From Planctomyces sp. SH-PL14 (GTDB taxonomy: Bacteria > Planctomycetota > Planctomycetia > Planctomycetales > Planctomycetaceae), in assembly GCF_001610835.1 (NCBI RefSeq), contig NZ_CP011270.1, positions 4,482,001-4,546,000 on the forward strand: a stretch of 64,000 nucleotides of DNA, given 5' to 3'. The position numbers and the translations under genes were made by a program. The notes under the pieces were generated by a model. The model did no database searches. It saw only the letters and a program-made list of their open reading frames with translations, and was not told the DNA's origin. Shown here piece by piece: positions 52,167 to 60,452 of the stretch. The stretch's first letter is position 1. Every line of letters starts with the position of its first letter.

Positions 52167-53927
52167 ATGAGCACATTCCTGTGGCGAACGACCGGCCTCT
52201 TCATGCTGGCGGTGCTGATGTCCCTCGGGCCGACAAGTCTCGCCCAGACGAAACCGGGGCTCGGGACCGCTTCGAAGAGTCCCGCCGACAAGGCGATCGA
52301 CGGGGCGTTTTCCAAGCTCCGGACGATGCGCCGGCCGGCCGACGGAGTCGCCCTGCTGACCACGCTCCTCGAAGACAAGACCTTCTCCGCCGTCCAGCGG
52401 CAGAAGGTCGCCAGGGAACTGGAGGTCTGGCAGAAGCGCGAGGCGGACAAGCTCGTCCGCAGCGGGACCAGCTGGATCACCGCGGAGGAGAAGACCCGCC
52501 GGGAGAAGGAGGCGGACCTGCTGATCGAGAAGGCCTTCCTCCTGATCGACACGAAGGACTATCGGTCGGCCCGGGAAGCCCTCGAAAAGGCGAGCCGGAC
52601 CGACGACGCCGGGCTGAGGGCGGACTTTCTGCTGGGCCTGCTCAACACGCCGATCCTCGCCAATTCGCCCGAGACGGCGGAGAAGCATTTCCGCAAAGTG
52701 CTGACGCGCTCGCCGAATCATATTCCGACGCTCAACAACCTCGCCCTGTGCTGCGTTCGGCAGAAGGAGTTCTCGAAGGCGTATGAGTGCTGGCGGCAGC
52801 TGGGCGAAGTCGCCCCCAACACGCCGGAGCTGTCGCACAACCTCGGCCGGCTGCTCGACGAGTCCGGCAAGGGGCTCATCAACCTCGGGAACTCCGAGAA
52901 GAAGCGGTTTCAGGACCTGTACCTCGATATCGCCACCGGGGAGAACGCGCCGGACCGCTACAAGCAGGGGGGCTGGCGGTACATGCACCTCACGCTTCCG
53001 AAGGAGGAAGCGGACCGCACCCCTGTCCGCGACGCCTCGTCGCTGATCCTGGCGGCGAGCGGGACGGGGTTCGCGATTCTGCCGGGGGTGGTGCTGACCA
53101 ACCGGCACGTCGTGAACGACGCGCATTCGATCCGGGTCGATGTCGAGACCGCCTCCGGCTGGACGTCGCTCGAAGCGAAGGTCAAGGCGGTCAGCGACAC
53201 GCTCGACCTGGCGATCGTGGAGTGTCCCAAGCTGGTTTCACCGGCGGTGCAGGTCTCGACCGGCGCGCAGCGCCGCGGCTCGGAGGTGATGATCCTGGGC
53301 TACCCGAAGCCGGGCGCGCTCGGTCGGACGCTCAAGACGACGCGGGGCTCGATCACCGCTCTCCCCAGCAGCGACTACGACGGCATGCTGCTGTTCGACG
53401 CGACCGCCAACCCCGGCAACAGCGGCGGTCCGATCGTCGATCAGAACGGGAACGTCATCGCGGTCCTGACGGTGGGATTCGACCTCAAGGGGCAGCTCAC
53501 CGGGGGCGTGACGATGTCGGACGCGCTGAAGTTCATCCAGTTCCACTATGGGGACTATCGGCCGAAGCAGGGGGGCAAGAAGCTCGAATGGCCCGACGTC
53601 GATGAGCTGATCGCCAAGTCGACCGTGATGGTCGGGGTCTACCAGCAGGTCGTGAAGCTCGGAGCGGGGACAGGGGGGGCCGCGGGACAGGCGACGAAGT
53701 CGTCCGGCTCCTACATCGAAGACAACGCCTGCTCGTTCTGTGGCGGTTCGCAGATGGTCACCTGTTCGGCGAAGGGGTGTTCGCGGGGTGGCATGTCGGT
53801 GACGGAGACGGTCCAGGCGGGGACGAACCCGGTCACCGGGCAGGCGCTCTTCAAGTCGGTGACGCGGAAGGTCTCGTGTGGTACCTGTGGCGGGACGGGA
53901 AAGATCGACTGCCCCCGATGCCACTGA
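52167..53927 (+). CDS. Exported trypsin-like protease with TPR region and C-terminal zinc-ribbon motifs
   Basis: A 586-residue protein with GAGG seven bases before ATG 52167 and a signal peptide (LFMLAVLMSLGPTSLAQ). Residues about 115-240 hold TPR-like helices (AFLLIDTKDYRSAREALEKAS, ALCCVRQKEFSKAYECWRQLG). The protease domain spans about 285-460 with a complete S1 triad: His in TNRHVV (about 313), Asp in LDLAIV (about 348) and Ser in GNSGGP (about 416). The last 60 residues carry CSFCGG, CSAKGC, CGTCGG and CPRC motifs like a DnaJ zinc-finger. The combination of HtrA-like protease, TPR and zinc ribbon is not a standard architecture. Probably envelope quality control. Confidence 0.85.
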   Translation: MSTFLWRTTGLFMLAVLMSLGPTSLAQTKPGLGTASKSPADKAIDGAFSKLRTMRRPADGVALLTTLLEDKTFSAVQRQKVARELEVWQKREADKLVRSGTSWITAEEKTRREKEADLLIEKAFLLIDTKDYRSAREALEKASRTDDAGLRADFLLGLLNTPILANSPETAEKHFRKVLTRSPNHIPTLNNLALCCVRQKEFSKAYECWRQLGEVAPNTPELSHNLGRLLDESGKGLINLGNSEKKRFQDLYLDIATGENAPDRYKQGGWRYMHLTLPKEEADRTPVRDASSLILAASGTGFAILPGVVLTNRHVVNDAHSIRVDVETASGWTSLEAKVKAVSDTLDLAIVECPKLVSPAVQVSTGAQRRGSEVMILGYPKPGALGRTLKTTRGSITALPSSDYDGMLLFDATANPGNSGGPIVDQNGNVIAVLTVGFDLKGQLTGGVTMSDALKFIQFHYGDYRPKQGGKKLEWPDVDELIAKSTVMVGVYQQVVKLGAGTGGAAGQATKSSGSYIEDNACSFCGGSQMVTCSAKGCSRGGMSVTETVQAGTNPVTGQALFKSVTRKVSCGTCGGTGKIDCPRCH

Positions 53928-53936
53928 TTCAAACCG

Positions 53937-54247
53937 CGTCCTCGTCGGCACGACTCCCATAGCTTAAGCCCAAGGTGCTACGGCCGCTGGGGTCAAGTTG
54001 GCTCACCCCCTTGCCGCCGGAGGCGCTTCCATGAGGAACCGTGGTAAGCAACGGACGCCCGCTTTGTGTCACCGGCGTTGAGGACTCCACGCTCGCTTCG
54101 TAGTCCCCGTGGGTTGGTGAGGGGGCATACGACACGTCGTCCGCGTCTGGACACTCACTCCTTCAGACAGTTCTCGACGGCCAGGCCTCCGGCGGGCAAA
54201 GGGGCGTTGCCCCTCTGCACTCCCCACCAGGGTGCCCCTGGACCCGG
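53937..54247 (-). repeat. Hairpin repeat copy K
   Basis: A full reverse copy with slightly degenerate ends (CGTCCTCGTCGG) and a mismatched hairpin B (CAAGTTGGCTCACCCCCTTG). Hairpin A is standard. It begins 10 bp after the TPR-protease stop. Confidence 0.9.
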
Positions 54248-54332
54248 TGAGGGCTGTGACTTCGGGTGAGCTGTTTCACCGGGGAGCGCGCCGGTAGACT
54301 TACGGGCTTGTGCTTGAACGAGAACGGTGAGA

Positions 54333-56252
54333 ATGAGCGGCTGCAGTTACGAATTCGACGTCGTGGTCATCGGGGCGGGACACGCCGGAATCGAGGCGGC
54401 CCTCGCGTCCGCACGGCTCGGAGCCCGCACCGCCTTCCTCACCATGAACTGCGACACCGTCGGCCAGATGAGCTGCAACCCAGCCATCGGCGGCGTTGCC
54501 AAGGGACAGATCGTCCGCGAAATCGACGCCCTCGGCGGCGAAATGGGGAAGTGCATCGACGCCACCGGCATCCAGTTCCGGATGCTCAACAGCGGCAAGG
54601 GGCCCGCCATGCACAGCCCCCGCGCCCAGGCCGACAAGAAGGCCTACCAGTTCCGCATGAAGGAAGTGGTCGAAAACGAGCCGAATCTGCACCTGCGACA
54701 GGAGATGGTCGAAGGCCTCCTGACGGAGGAGGCGGAAGGCGGAAGGCTTAAGGCGGAAGGTAGAGGGGAAGAGGCCGTGAACGGCCTCCCATCAGAGGCG
54801 CCGGACGCTGAGCTCCCCTCTTCTCTACCTTCAGCCTCCCGCCGCATTCGCGGCGTCGCCGTCCGCGGCGGCGCTGTCTACCGCTGCCGCGCCGTCATCG
54901 TCACGACCGGGACGTTTCTTCAGGCGATCATGCACACGGGAGAAGCGAAGACTCCCGGCGGACGCGCGGGGGACGGCACGACGGGGACGATGTCCGACAG
55001 CCTGCGGGACCTCGGCTTCGAGCTGGAGCGGTTCAAGACCGGCACCCCGTGCCGCCTCAACGGCCGGACGATCGACTTCTCCGTCCTCAAGGAACAGCCC
55101 GGCGACCCCGAGCCGACCCCCTTCTCGTTCCTGACCGACCGGATCGCGCAGCCGCAGATGTCCTGCTGGCTGACCGACACCAACCCTTACGTCCACGACC
55201 TGATCCGAGCCAACCTCCACCGGGCCCCGATGTACAGCGGTCAGATCCGCTCGACCGGCCCGCGGTACTGCCCGTCGATCGAGGACAAGGTGGTCCGGTT
55301 CGCCGACAAGGAATCGCACCAGATCTTCCTGGAGCCCGAAGGACGGAACACCTGGGAGTATTACTGCAACGGGATCTCGACCAGCCTGCCGCGGGACGTG
55401 CAGGACGAGCTCGTCCACTCGATCCAGGGGCTGGAAAAGGCCCAGATCATGCGGTACGGGTACGCCGTCGAGTACGACTTCGCGCCGCCGACGCAGCTCC
55501 ACGCGACGCTGGAAACGAAGCGTGTCGAAGGGCTCTACTTCGCCGGCCAGATCAACGGCACGACCGGCTACGAAGAAGCCGCGGGACAGGGGCTGATGGC
55601 GGGGATCAACGCGGCCCTCAAGCTGAAGGGGGAGCCGCCCCTGATCCTCGACCGCAACCAGGCCTACCTGGGGGTGTTGATCGACGACCTCGTGACCCGC
55701 GGCGTCGACGAGCCGTACCGGATGTTCACGTCGCGGGCCGAGTACCGGCTGCTGCTGCGGCAGGACAACGCCGACCGCCGCCTGACGCCGACCGGAGTTC
55801 GGATCGGCCTGGCGACGGAAGAGCGGCGGACGCGGCATGAGGCCTACGAAGAGGAACTGGCGCGAGGGCTGGCCTTCCTCCGGAAGACGCGGCACGAACA
55901 CGACACACTGGAGGCGTGGCTGCGGCGGCCGGAGATGACTTGGGACAGCCTGTGTCAGATGGCCCCGGCCGTGGGAGAGCTGGGGCTCAGCCCGCGGGCG
56001 GGCGAGCAGGTCCAGATCGAGGTGAAGTACGCTGGTTACGTCCAGCGGCAGGAGCTGGATGTGAAGCGGGCCGAGAAGGTCCAGGCAATGCGGATCCCCG
56101 AGACGTTCGACTTCCGGGCGATCCCGCAGCTCCGGGCCGAGGCGCGGGACAAGTTGAGCCGGGTCCAGCCGCGCGATGTCGGACAGGCGGGCCGGATCAG
56201 CGGCATTACGCCCGCGGACCTGGCGGTCGTGATGCTCTATCTCAAGAAGTGA
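54333..56252 (+). CDS. mnmG: tRNA uridine-5-carboxymethylaminomethyl modification enzyme MnmG (GidA), with in-frame insertion
   Basis: A 639-residue FAD enzyme that, with MnmE, modifies the wobble uridine of tRNAs. The FAD motif GAGHAG is at residues 14-19, followed by CDTVGQMSCNPAIGGVAKG and the FLEPEGRNTWEYYCNGIST segment near 335. Conserved GTTGYEEAAGQGLMAG and YRMFTSRAEYRLLLRQDNAD are present, and the C-terminal ISGITPADLAVVMLYLKK is complete. Residues about 132-170 are extra: VEGLLTE is followed by a Glu/Ser/Pro-rich insert encoded by a palindromic element, after which RRIRGVAVRGGAVYRCRAVIV resumes the family. MnmE is not in the window. Start chosen at ATG 54333 (GTG 54327 in frame). Confidence 0.96.
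   Translation: MSGCSYEFDVVVIGAGHAGIEAALASARLGARTAFLTMNCDTVGQMSCNPAIGGVAKGQIVREIDALGGEMGKCIDATGIQFRMLNSGKGPAMHSPRAQADKKAYQFRMKEVVENEPNLHLRQEMVEGLLTEEAEGGRLKAEGRGEEAVNGLPSEAPDAELPSSLPSASRRIRGVAVRGGAVYRCRAVIVTTGTFLQAIMHTGEAKTPGGRAGDGTTGTMSDSLRDLGFELERFKTGTPCRLNGRTIDFSVLKEQPGDPEPTPFSFLTDRIAQPQMSCWLTDTNPYVHDLIRANLHRAPMYSGQIRSTGPRYCPSIEDKVVRFADKESHQIFLEPEGRNTWEYYCNGISTSLPRDVQDELVHSIQGLEKAQIMRYGYAVEYDFAPPTQLHATLETKRVEGLYFAGQINGTTGYEEAAGQGLMAGINAALKLKGEPPLILDRNQAYLGVLIDDLVTRGVDEPYRMFTSRAEYRLLLRQDNADRRLTPTGVRIGLATEERRTRHEAYEEELARGLAFLRKTRHEHDTLEAWLRRPEMTWDSLCQMAPAVGELGLSPRAGEQVQIEVKYAGYVQRQELDVKRAEKVQAMRIPETFDFRAIPQLRAEARDKLSRVQPRDVGQAGRISGITPADLAVVMLYLKK
54726..54841. repeat. Palindromic element inside mnmG
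   Basis: The left arm GAGGCGGAAGGCGGAAGG...GGTAGAGGGGAAGAGG (54726-54772) and right arm CCCCTCTTCTCTACCTTCAG...CCTCCCGC (54815-54841) repeat the element at 6577-6740. It keeps the mnmG frame open, adding about 38 residues at a loop between beta-strands where relatives have only a few. Confidence 0.85.
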
Positions 56253-56289
56253 CGAAGCGGGCCGGGTCGGTGCGGGGAGGGAGAACGCA

Positions 56290-56754
56290 ATGAAGGCGTC
56301 GGCGATCCCGAAGGCGAGTCTCGATCCGCACAGGAACTACGTCGACACGTTCATCACGGTCGCGCCGGACTCCACGGCGAAGGAGGGGACTGCGCCGCCC
56401 GTCCGGGGCGAGGCGCCGACGATTCCGCAGCTGGAGTTCGAGCTGTTGTCGAAGAGCCCCGGAAAGTGGACGCAGCAGGAGCTTCAGTTCGCGGTCCATC
56501 TGCGGCGGGAGGGGATTGCGGCCGCGGAGGCGAAGAGTCGGCACCGGGAGTTGTGGGAGGCGTTCTTCTCGAAGTCTCACGCCTGCCTGCGGGCCTCTGC
56601 GCTCCCCAAGAAGTACGGCTGGGGGTTGCGATTCGATTCGGATGGCCGGATTACGCTCGTGTCGGTGGAGAGTTCCGAGTACGCGCGGATTGCAGCGGGT
56701 CGTGAAGCCGGGACGAAGATCGTTCCGGCGATGCGGAGTCGTCGGGCGATGTAG
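56290..56754 (+). CDS. DUF6157 family protein
   Basis: A 154-residue soluble protein 37 bp after mnmG on the same strand. The core matches DUF6157: NYVDTFITVAPDSTAKEGT at the start, LEFELLSKSPGKWTQQELQF in the middle, then AFFSKSHACLRASALPKKYGWGLRFD and a final segment with MRSRR. FFSKSHACLRASAL is the diagnostic stretch. No enzyme motif is evident; family function is unknown. GGGAGGGAGAACGCA upstream of ATG 56290 gives a good ribosome binding site. Probably co-transcribed with mnmG. Confidence 0.85.
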   Translation: MKASAIPKASLDPHRNYVDTFITVAPDSTAKEGTAPPVRGEAPTIPQLEFELLSKSPGKWTQQELQFAVHLRREGIAAAEAKSRHRELWEAFFSKSHACLRASALPKKYGWGLRFDSDGRITLVSVESSEYARIAAGREAGTKIVPAMRSRRAM

Positions 56755-56770
56755 CGTACTGCACGGGCCG

Positions 56771-57093
56771 CGTCCTTGCCGGACGGACTCTGGTAGCTCA
56801 AACCCAACGTGCTACGGCCGCTGGGGTCAAGGGGGCCACGCCCCCTTGCCGCCGGAGGCACTTCCATGAGGAACCGTGGGACACAACGGATGTCCGCTTT
56901 GTGGAACCGGCGTTGAGGACTCCCTCAAAATACACCGCTCGCTTTGCAATCCCCGCGGGTTGGTGAGGGGGCATACGACACGTTGTCCGCGCTTGGATAC
57001 GCCCTCCTTCAGACATTCCCCGACGGCCAGGCCTCCGGCGGGCAAAGGGGCGTTGCCCCTCTGCACTCCCCACCAGGGTGCCCCTGGACCCGG
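56771..57093 (-). repeat. Hairpin repeat copy L
   Basis: A full reverse copy from CGTCCTTGCCGG to CTGGACCCGG. Hairpin B is CAAGGGGGCCACGCCCCCTTG. The middle contains an 11-bp insertion relative to copy B (CCTCAAAATACA region), which would shift any reading frame. Confidence 0.92.
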
Positions 57094-57147
57094 TCGGGAC
57101 GGAGAGCCCCCGTCGGACGTCTGCTCTCCCTTCAGCCTCTCCCACCA

Positions 57148-57600
57148 CTACTTCGACTTCAAATCAAACGTCTGCGTCCACCCCGCGTCCGGCACCGTCA
57201 GCGTCAGCTTGGTCTGAGCGGCGTCGCTGAATCGCGGCGGCACCGTCTCGATCGCACCAACGTCCGCCGCCGACTGGCCCGGCGGAACAGGAGAGCCATT
57301 CGGCAGACCCATGCGGGAGACGACGATCTTGTACGATCCCGGCGGAATCCCGGTCTCGGTCCGCCACTTCGCTTCGAACTTCCCGTCCTCGCCCGTGTAA
57401 GCGACCCCCGCAATCCCCTTCGTCTCGCCGTCGGGAAGGAACGTCATGGCAGCCATCGTCAACGGCTTGCCGTCGAGAGTCACCATCCCATTGACGGGAG
57501 CCAGCTTCTCCGGCTTCTCCGACTTGGCCCCCCCGCAACCGACAAGCGCGGAGACGAGGAGCATGTAAGGAGCGAGTGAGCGCATCGGACGAATCGACAT
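57148..57600 (-). CDS. Lipoprotein with transthyretin/carboxypeptidase-regulatory-like domain
   Basis: A 150-residue lipoprotein. The signal sequence (SIRPMRSLAPYMLLVSAL) ends in LVGC with Cys22 as lipid attachment site, then a Ser/Lys-rich spacer. PVNGMVTLDGKPLTMAAMTF and GIAGVAYTGEDGKFEAKW with a following IPPGSYKIVVSRMG give the seven-stranded beta-sandwich pattern of carboxypeptidase regulatory domains. This small family typically follows DUF1559 genes in planctomycetes, as here (196 bp downstream of one). It may bind a component of the pilin-like machinery or a surface polymer. Start at ATG 57600; ATG 57585 is an alternative. Confidence 0.8.
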   Translation of the reverse strand: MSIRPMRSLAPYMLLVSALVGCGGAKSEKPEKLAPVNGMVTLDGKPLTMAAMTFLPDGETKGIAGVAYTGEDGKFEAKWRTETGIPPGSYKIVVSRMGLPNGSPVPPGQSAADVGAIETVPPRFSDAAQTKLTLTVPDAGWTQTFDLKSK

Positions 57601-57795
57601 CGGACAGAAACCCGGGAATGGAGAAACCCTCCGTTCTCCGCTGACCACCCAAAGGGCCAGCGGAGAACCGGGGAGGGATGAGGGAAGGAGGGCTGTGGTG
57701 GTGGGACAAGGCCGGGTGCGGCCGCCCGCGCGGCCGAGAGAAGCGGAAGCGGAACGACAGGTCCCGCCTCCGTCACGACATCCGGCTGGAGGGAA

Positions 57796-58812
57796 TCAGA
57801 AGTCGCCGAGCAGCTGACCGTCGGAGATCGTCCCCAGACGGCCGCGGGCGGTGTTGTCGAGGTTCTCGGTCAGGAACCGGACGGCGCCGTCCCCCATCAG
57901 GACGTTCATGCCTCCGGCGTGCACACTCCCGGGAGCGCTCCAGGTTCCGAGGCGGAGCGGGATCTGCGTGATCGGCGGAGTCCAGGCGCAGCAGTCCCAG
58001 TTGTTGATGTTCGCGGCGCGGGCCAGGTCGACCCCCTGCCCGACCCACTTGGCGTAGCCCCACGTCCCGGTGACGCCGTCGCGGATATCGAGCGTCGTCT
58101 CGCAGACCGCGACACTGTTGCTCATGCCGTCCTTCACGTCGCCGATTCGGGCGCTCGAGTTGATCCCGAACATCCGGCGGCTCGTCGAAGCAACGTTCAT
58201 CCAGTCCGTGCAGTTGCTCGAGGTGCCGACAACATTGAACTCGTAGCTCGTCTTGGCCCCCAGGTAGGCGGCGTTGGCACCGCTGGACGCGATGGAGTAG
58301 TCCGCGGATGTCGTCGACCGGTAGAACCGGTCGCCAGGATCCGAGGGGCACAGGAATGCCGGAAGCGAGACGGAGACGACCTTGTCGTTCGTCCCCACCG
58401 CCGTCCCGGTCAGCACAGCCGGACTTCCGGTCCGCACGTGGTTGCTCGCGGGCGAGCTGTGGTCGTACTGGTTGTAGAGGGCCCCCTGGTCGATGTAGGG
58501 GAGCAGCATCGTCCAGCCGCGGGCGTTCCGGACGGGACTGTTCACCGTATTGGGGGCCGCCACGCTGATGCACGAGCCCGGGTTCATCGACGAGAACGGG
58601 AAGATGAAGTGCGTCTCGTGATAGCTGTGGAGGGCGATTCCGAGCTGCTTGAGGTTGTTCTGGCACTGCGACCGCCGGGCCGCTTCGCGGGCCTGCTGCA
58701 CGGCGGGCAGCAGGATCGCCACGAGGACGGCGATGATGGCGATGACGACGAGCAGTTCGATCAACGTGAAACCGCTTGATCTCCCGCGGAGACCGGACTT
58801 CGAAAACAGCAT
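57796..58812 (-). CDS. DUF1559 prepilin-like protein
   Basis: A 338-residue pseudopilin-like protein. After a short basic leader comes the type IV prepilin cleavage/methylation motif GFTLIELLVVIAIIAVL (residues about 14-30), where PilD would cut before Phe and methylate it. QAREAARRSQCQNNLKQLG and LHSYHETH follow as in all DUF1559 proteins. The C-terminal signature HAGGMNVLMGDGAVRFL is complete near residue 310. Planctomycetes encode dozens of such proteins; they are thought to be exported through a type II/IV-like system and form surface structures. The lipoprotein at 57148 is its likely partner. Confidence 0.95.
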   Translation of the reverse strand: MLFSKSGLRGRSSGFTLIELLVVIAIIAVLVAILLPAVQQAREAARRSQCQNNLKQLGIALHSYHETHFIFPFSSMNPGSCISVAAPNTVNSPVRNARGWTMLLPYIDQGALYNQYDHSSPASNHVRTGSPAVLTGTAVGTNDKVVSVSLPAFLCPSDPGDRFYRSTTSADYSIASSGANAAYLGAKTSYEFNVVGTSSNCTDWMNVASTSRRMFGINSSARIGDVKDGMSNSVAVCETTLDIRDGVTGTWGYAKWVGQGVDLARAANINNWDCCAWTPPITQIPLRLGTWSAPGSVHAGGMNVLMGDGAVRFLTENLDNTARGRLGTISDGQLLGDF

Positions 58813-59314
58813 CAGCTCACCCTGGGAAAAACGGAGACACTTTCGGGGCCGCCTTGATTCCTCGCGGGCGGCGCCGTTCGAACCTGTTCGACGCGTGGAA
58901 CTCCACGCATTCGCGGAGGAGAGACACGGAGACGACCGCGTCGTGATCCGGCGATCGGACCAAGAGGTCCGGACAGGCGCTCAGCACGTTTCCGATCCCA
59001 TCCTGGGCGGTCGCGCGAGCGATGTGCCTAGTGACTTAGCAAGCGACATTCCAACACCGCGAAACTGGCGATTGCCACGCGGGAAACGCAATCGGCAAAG
59101 GCCTCCGCCGGGACATCTGCTGCTGGAAACACTTCGCACAGAGTGGATTTAGGTCGATCTGCACCGCCCGTCTCGAAGCTCTCTCTGTTTTGCGAACAGT
59201 GCCCTTCAAAGCGGCAGTGTCCGATGGGTTCGCCGTGATGAGAGAGGCGCTCAGGCCCGCGCTGCCTCAAAAGCGGATGAGGATGCCTGTGGAGTGCGCA
59301 AACACTGCCTCGCC
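58813..59314. other. Intergenic region, no gene seen
   Basis: 502 bp between the start of the DUF1559 gene and the end of holA, both on the minus strand. It must carry the DUF1559 promoter near 58813-58900. Open frames here are short and not gene-like; no repeat or strong hairpin was found. Confidence 0.5.
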
Positions 59315-60337
59315 TCACGCCTGGCTCACGGGGACCGTTCCGGTGAGCCACAGGACGAGGTTCTCGATCTGCAGCCGATCCGAGACGCGGCTCGCTCCCT
59401 TGAGTCCGCGGTCGGCGGCGACGAGGCGGGGGATGATCCGTTCGGCTCGGTCCCGGCCGATGCGGCGGAGGTACCGCTCCACCAGCTCCAGCTCCTTGTA
59501 GTAGACGCCCGCCTCCTTGAGGGCGGCCGGCAGGGCCATGGAGCGGGACTTCTCGGTGGCGTTGGCGATCCGGCGGAAGACAAAGTTCATCCCGCCGAGG
59601 ATCTTTTGCGGGGCTTCTCCGGCGTGGAGAAGTTTCTGGATGCACTCGAGGGCTTCGCCCGGTTTGCCGTCGCGGATGGCGTTGACCATGGTCCAGGTGG
59701 TTTCGGCCTTCCAGCCGCCGACGAGCTGGCGGACTTCGTCGACGCCGATCCGTTTCCCGTCGCCGACGAACGAGGCGAGTTTGGCGAGTTCCTGGGCCAG
59801 GAGGGTCAGGCTGGTTCCGGCGAGTTCCGGGAGGAGGGCGGCGGCGTCGCGGGTGAGTTGTTTGCCGTACTGGGACTCGGCCTGTTCGGCGAGCCATTTG
59901 GCGAGGGCGTTGCCTTCGAGCTGGGAGCAGTCGAGCTCGAGGCCCATCTCGGCGATCTTTTTGGCGAGTTTGGTGTTGGCTCGCCAGGTCTTGAGTTCGA
60001 GGACGAGGGTGGAGCGGGAGGAGGGTTTGTCGCAGTAGGCTTCGAGGGCGGGGCGGTGTTCGGTGACGAAGTCATCCGCGCCGTGGACGACGATGACGCG
60101 TGCGGAGCCGAACATGGAGACGGTCTGGAGTTCTCCTTTGACCATCTTGAAGTCGCACTGTTTGCCGTCGAAGGGGACGAGTCCCATGGAGGCGTCGGCG
60201 TCGGGGCCGAGGAGGGCTTGGGCGAGACGGGAGATGGCGCTGTTTTTGAGGTGGGCTTCGTCGCCGTGGAGGACGATGACCGGGCCGAGTTTGGCGGGGG
60301 TCTTGGCGAGGAAGGCGGTGGCGTGGAGGGCGGGCAT
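59315..60337 (-). CDS. holA: DNA polymerase III delta subunit
   Basis: A 340-residue clamp-loader subunit that opens the sliding clamp. ATG 60337 starts MPALHATAFLAKTPAKLG, followed by VIVLHGDEAHLKN, the usual degenerate P-loop-like start of HolA. SMGLVPFDGKQCDFKMVKGELQTV-like strands, then VIVVHGADDF, then LVLELKTW belong to domain I. LAKWLAEQAESQYGKQLTRDAAALL and LAQELAKLASFVGDGKRIGVDEVRQLVG form domain II, and the C-terminal part (AAADRGLKGAS region) is domain III. The frame extends upstream to 60409 within repeat copy M. Its 5-prime end is only about 50 bp from the repeat, so its promoter lies close to or in that element. Confidence 0.92.
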   Translation of the reverse strand: MPALHATAFLAKTPAKLGPVIVLHGDEAHLKNSAISRLAQALLGPDADASMGLVPFDGKQCDFKMVKGELQTVSMFGSARVIVVHGADDFVTEHRPALEAYCDKPSSRSTLVLELKTWRANTKLAKKIAEMGLELDCSQLEGNALAKWLAEQAESQYGKQLTRDAAALLPELAGTSLTLLAQELAKLASFVGDGKRIGVDEVRQLVGGWKAETTWTMVNAIRDGKPGEALECIQKLLHAGEAPQKILGGMNFVFRRIANATEKSRSMALPAALKEAGVYYKELELVERYLRRIGRDRAERIIPRLVAADRGLKGASRVSDRLQIENLVLWLTGTVPVSQA

Positions 60338-60452
60338 GGAGAAGATTAGAGCGTGTCTGGAACCGCCTTTCAGTCTCGAACCGCGTTCTAGCCGGCACGG
60401 CTGTGCCACCTCAAACCCAACGTGCCACGGCAGCCGGGGTCAAGGGGGCAAC

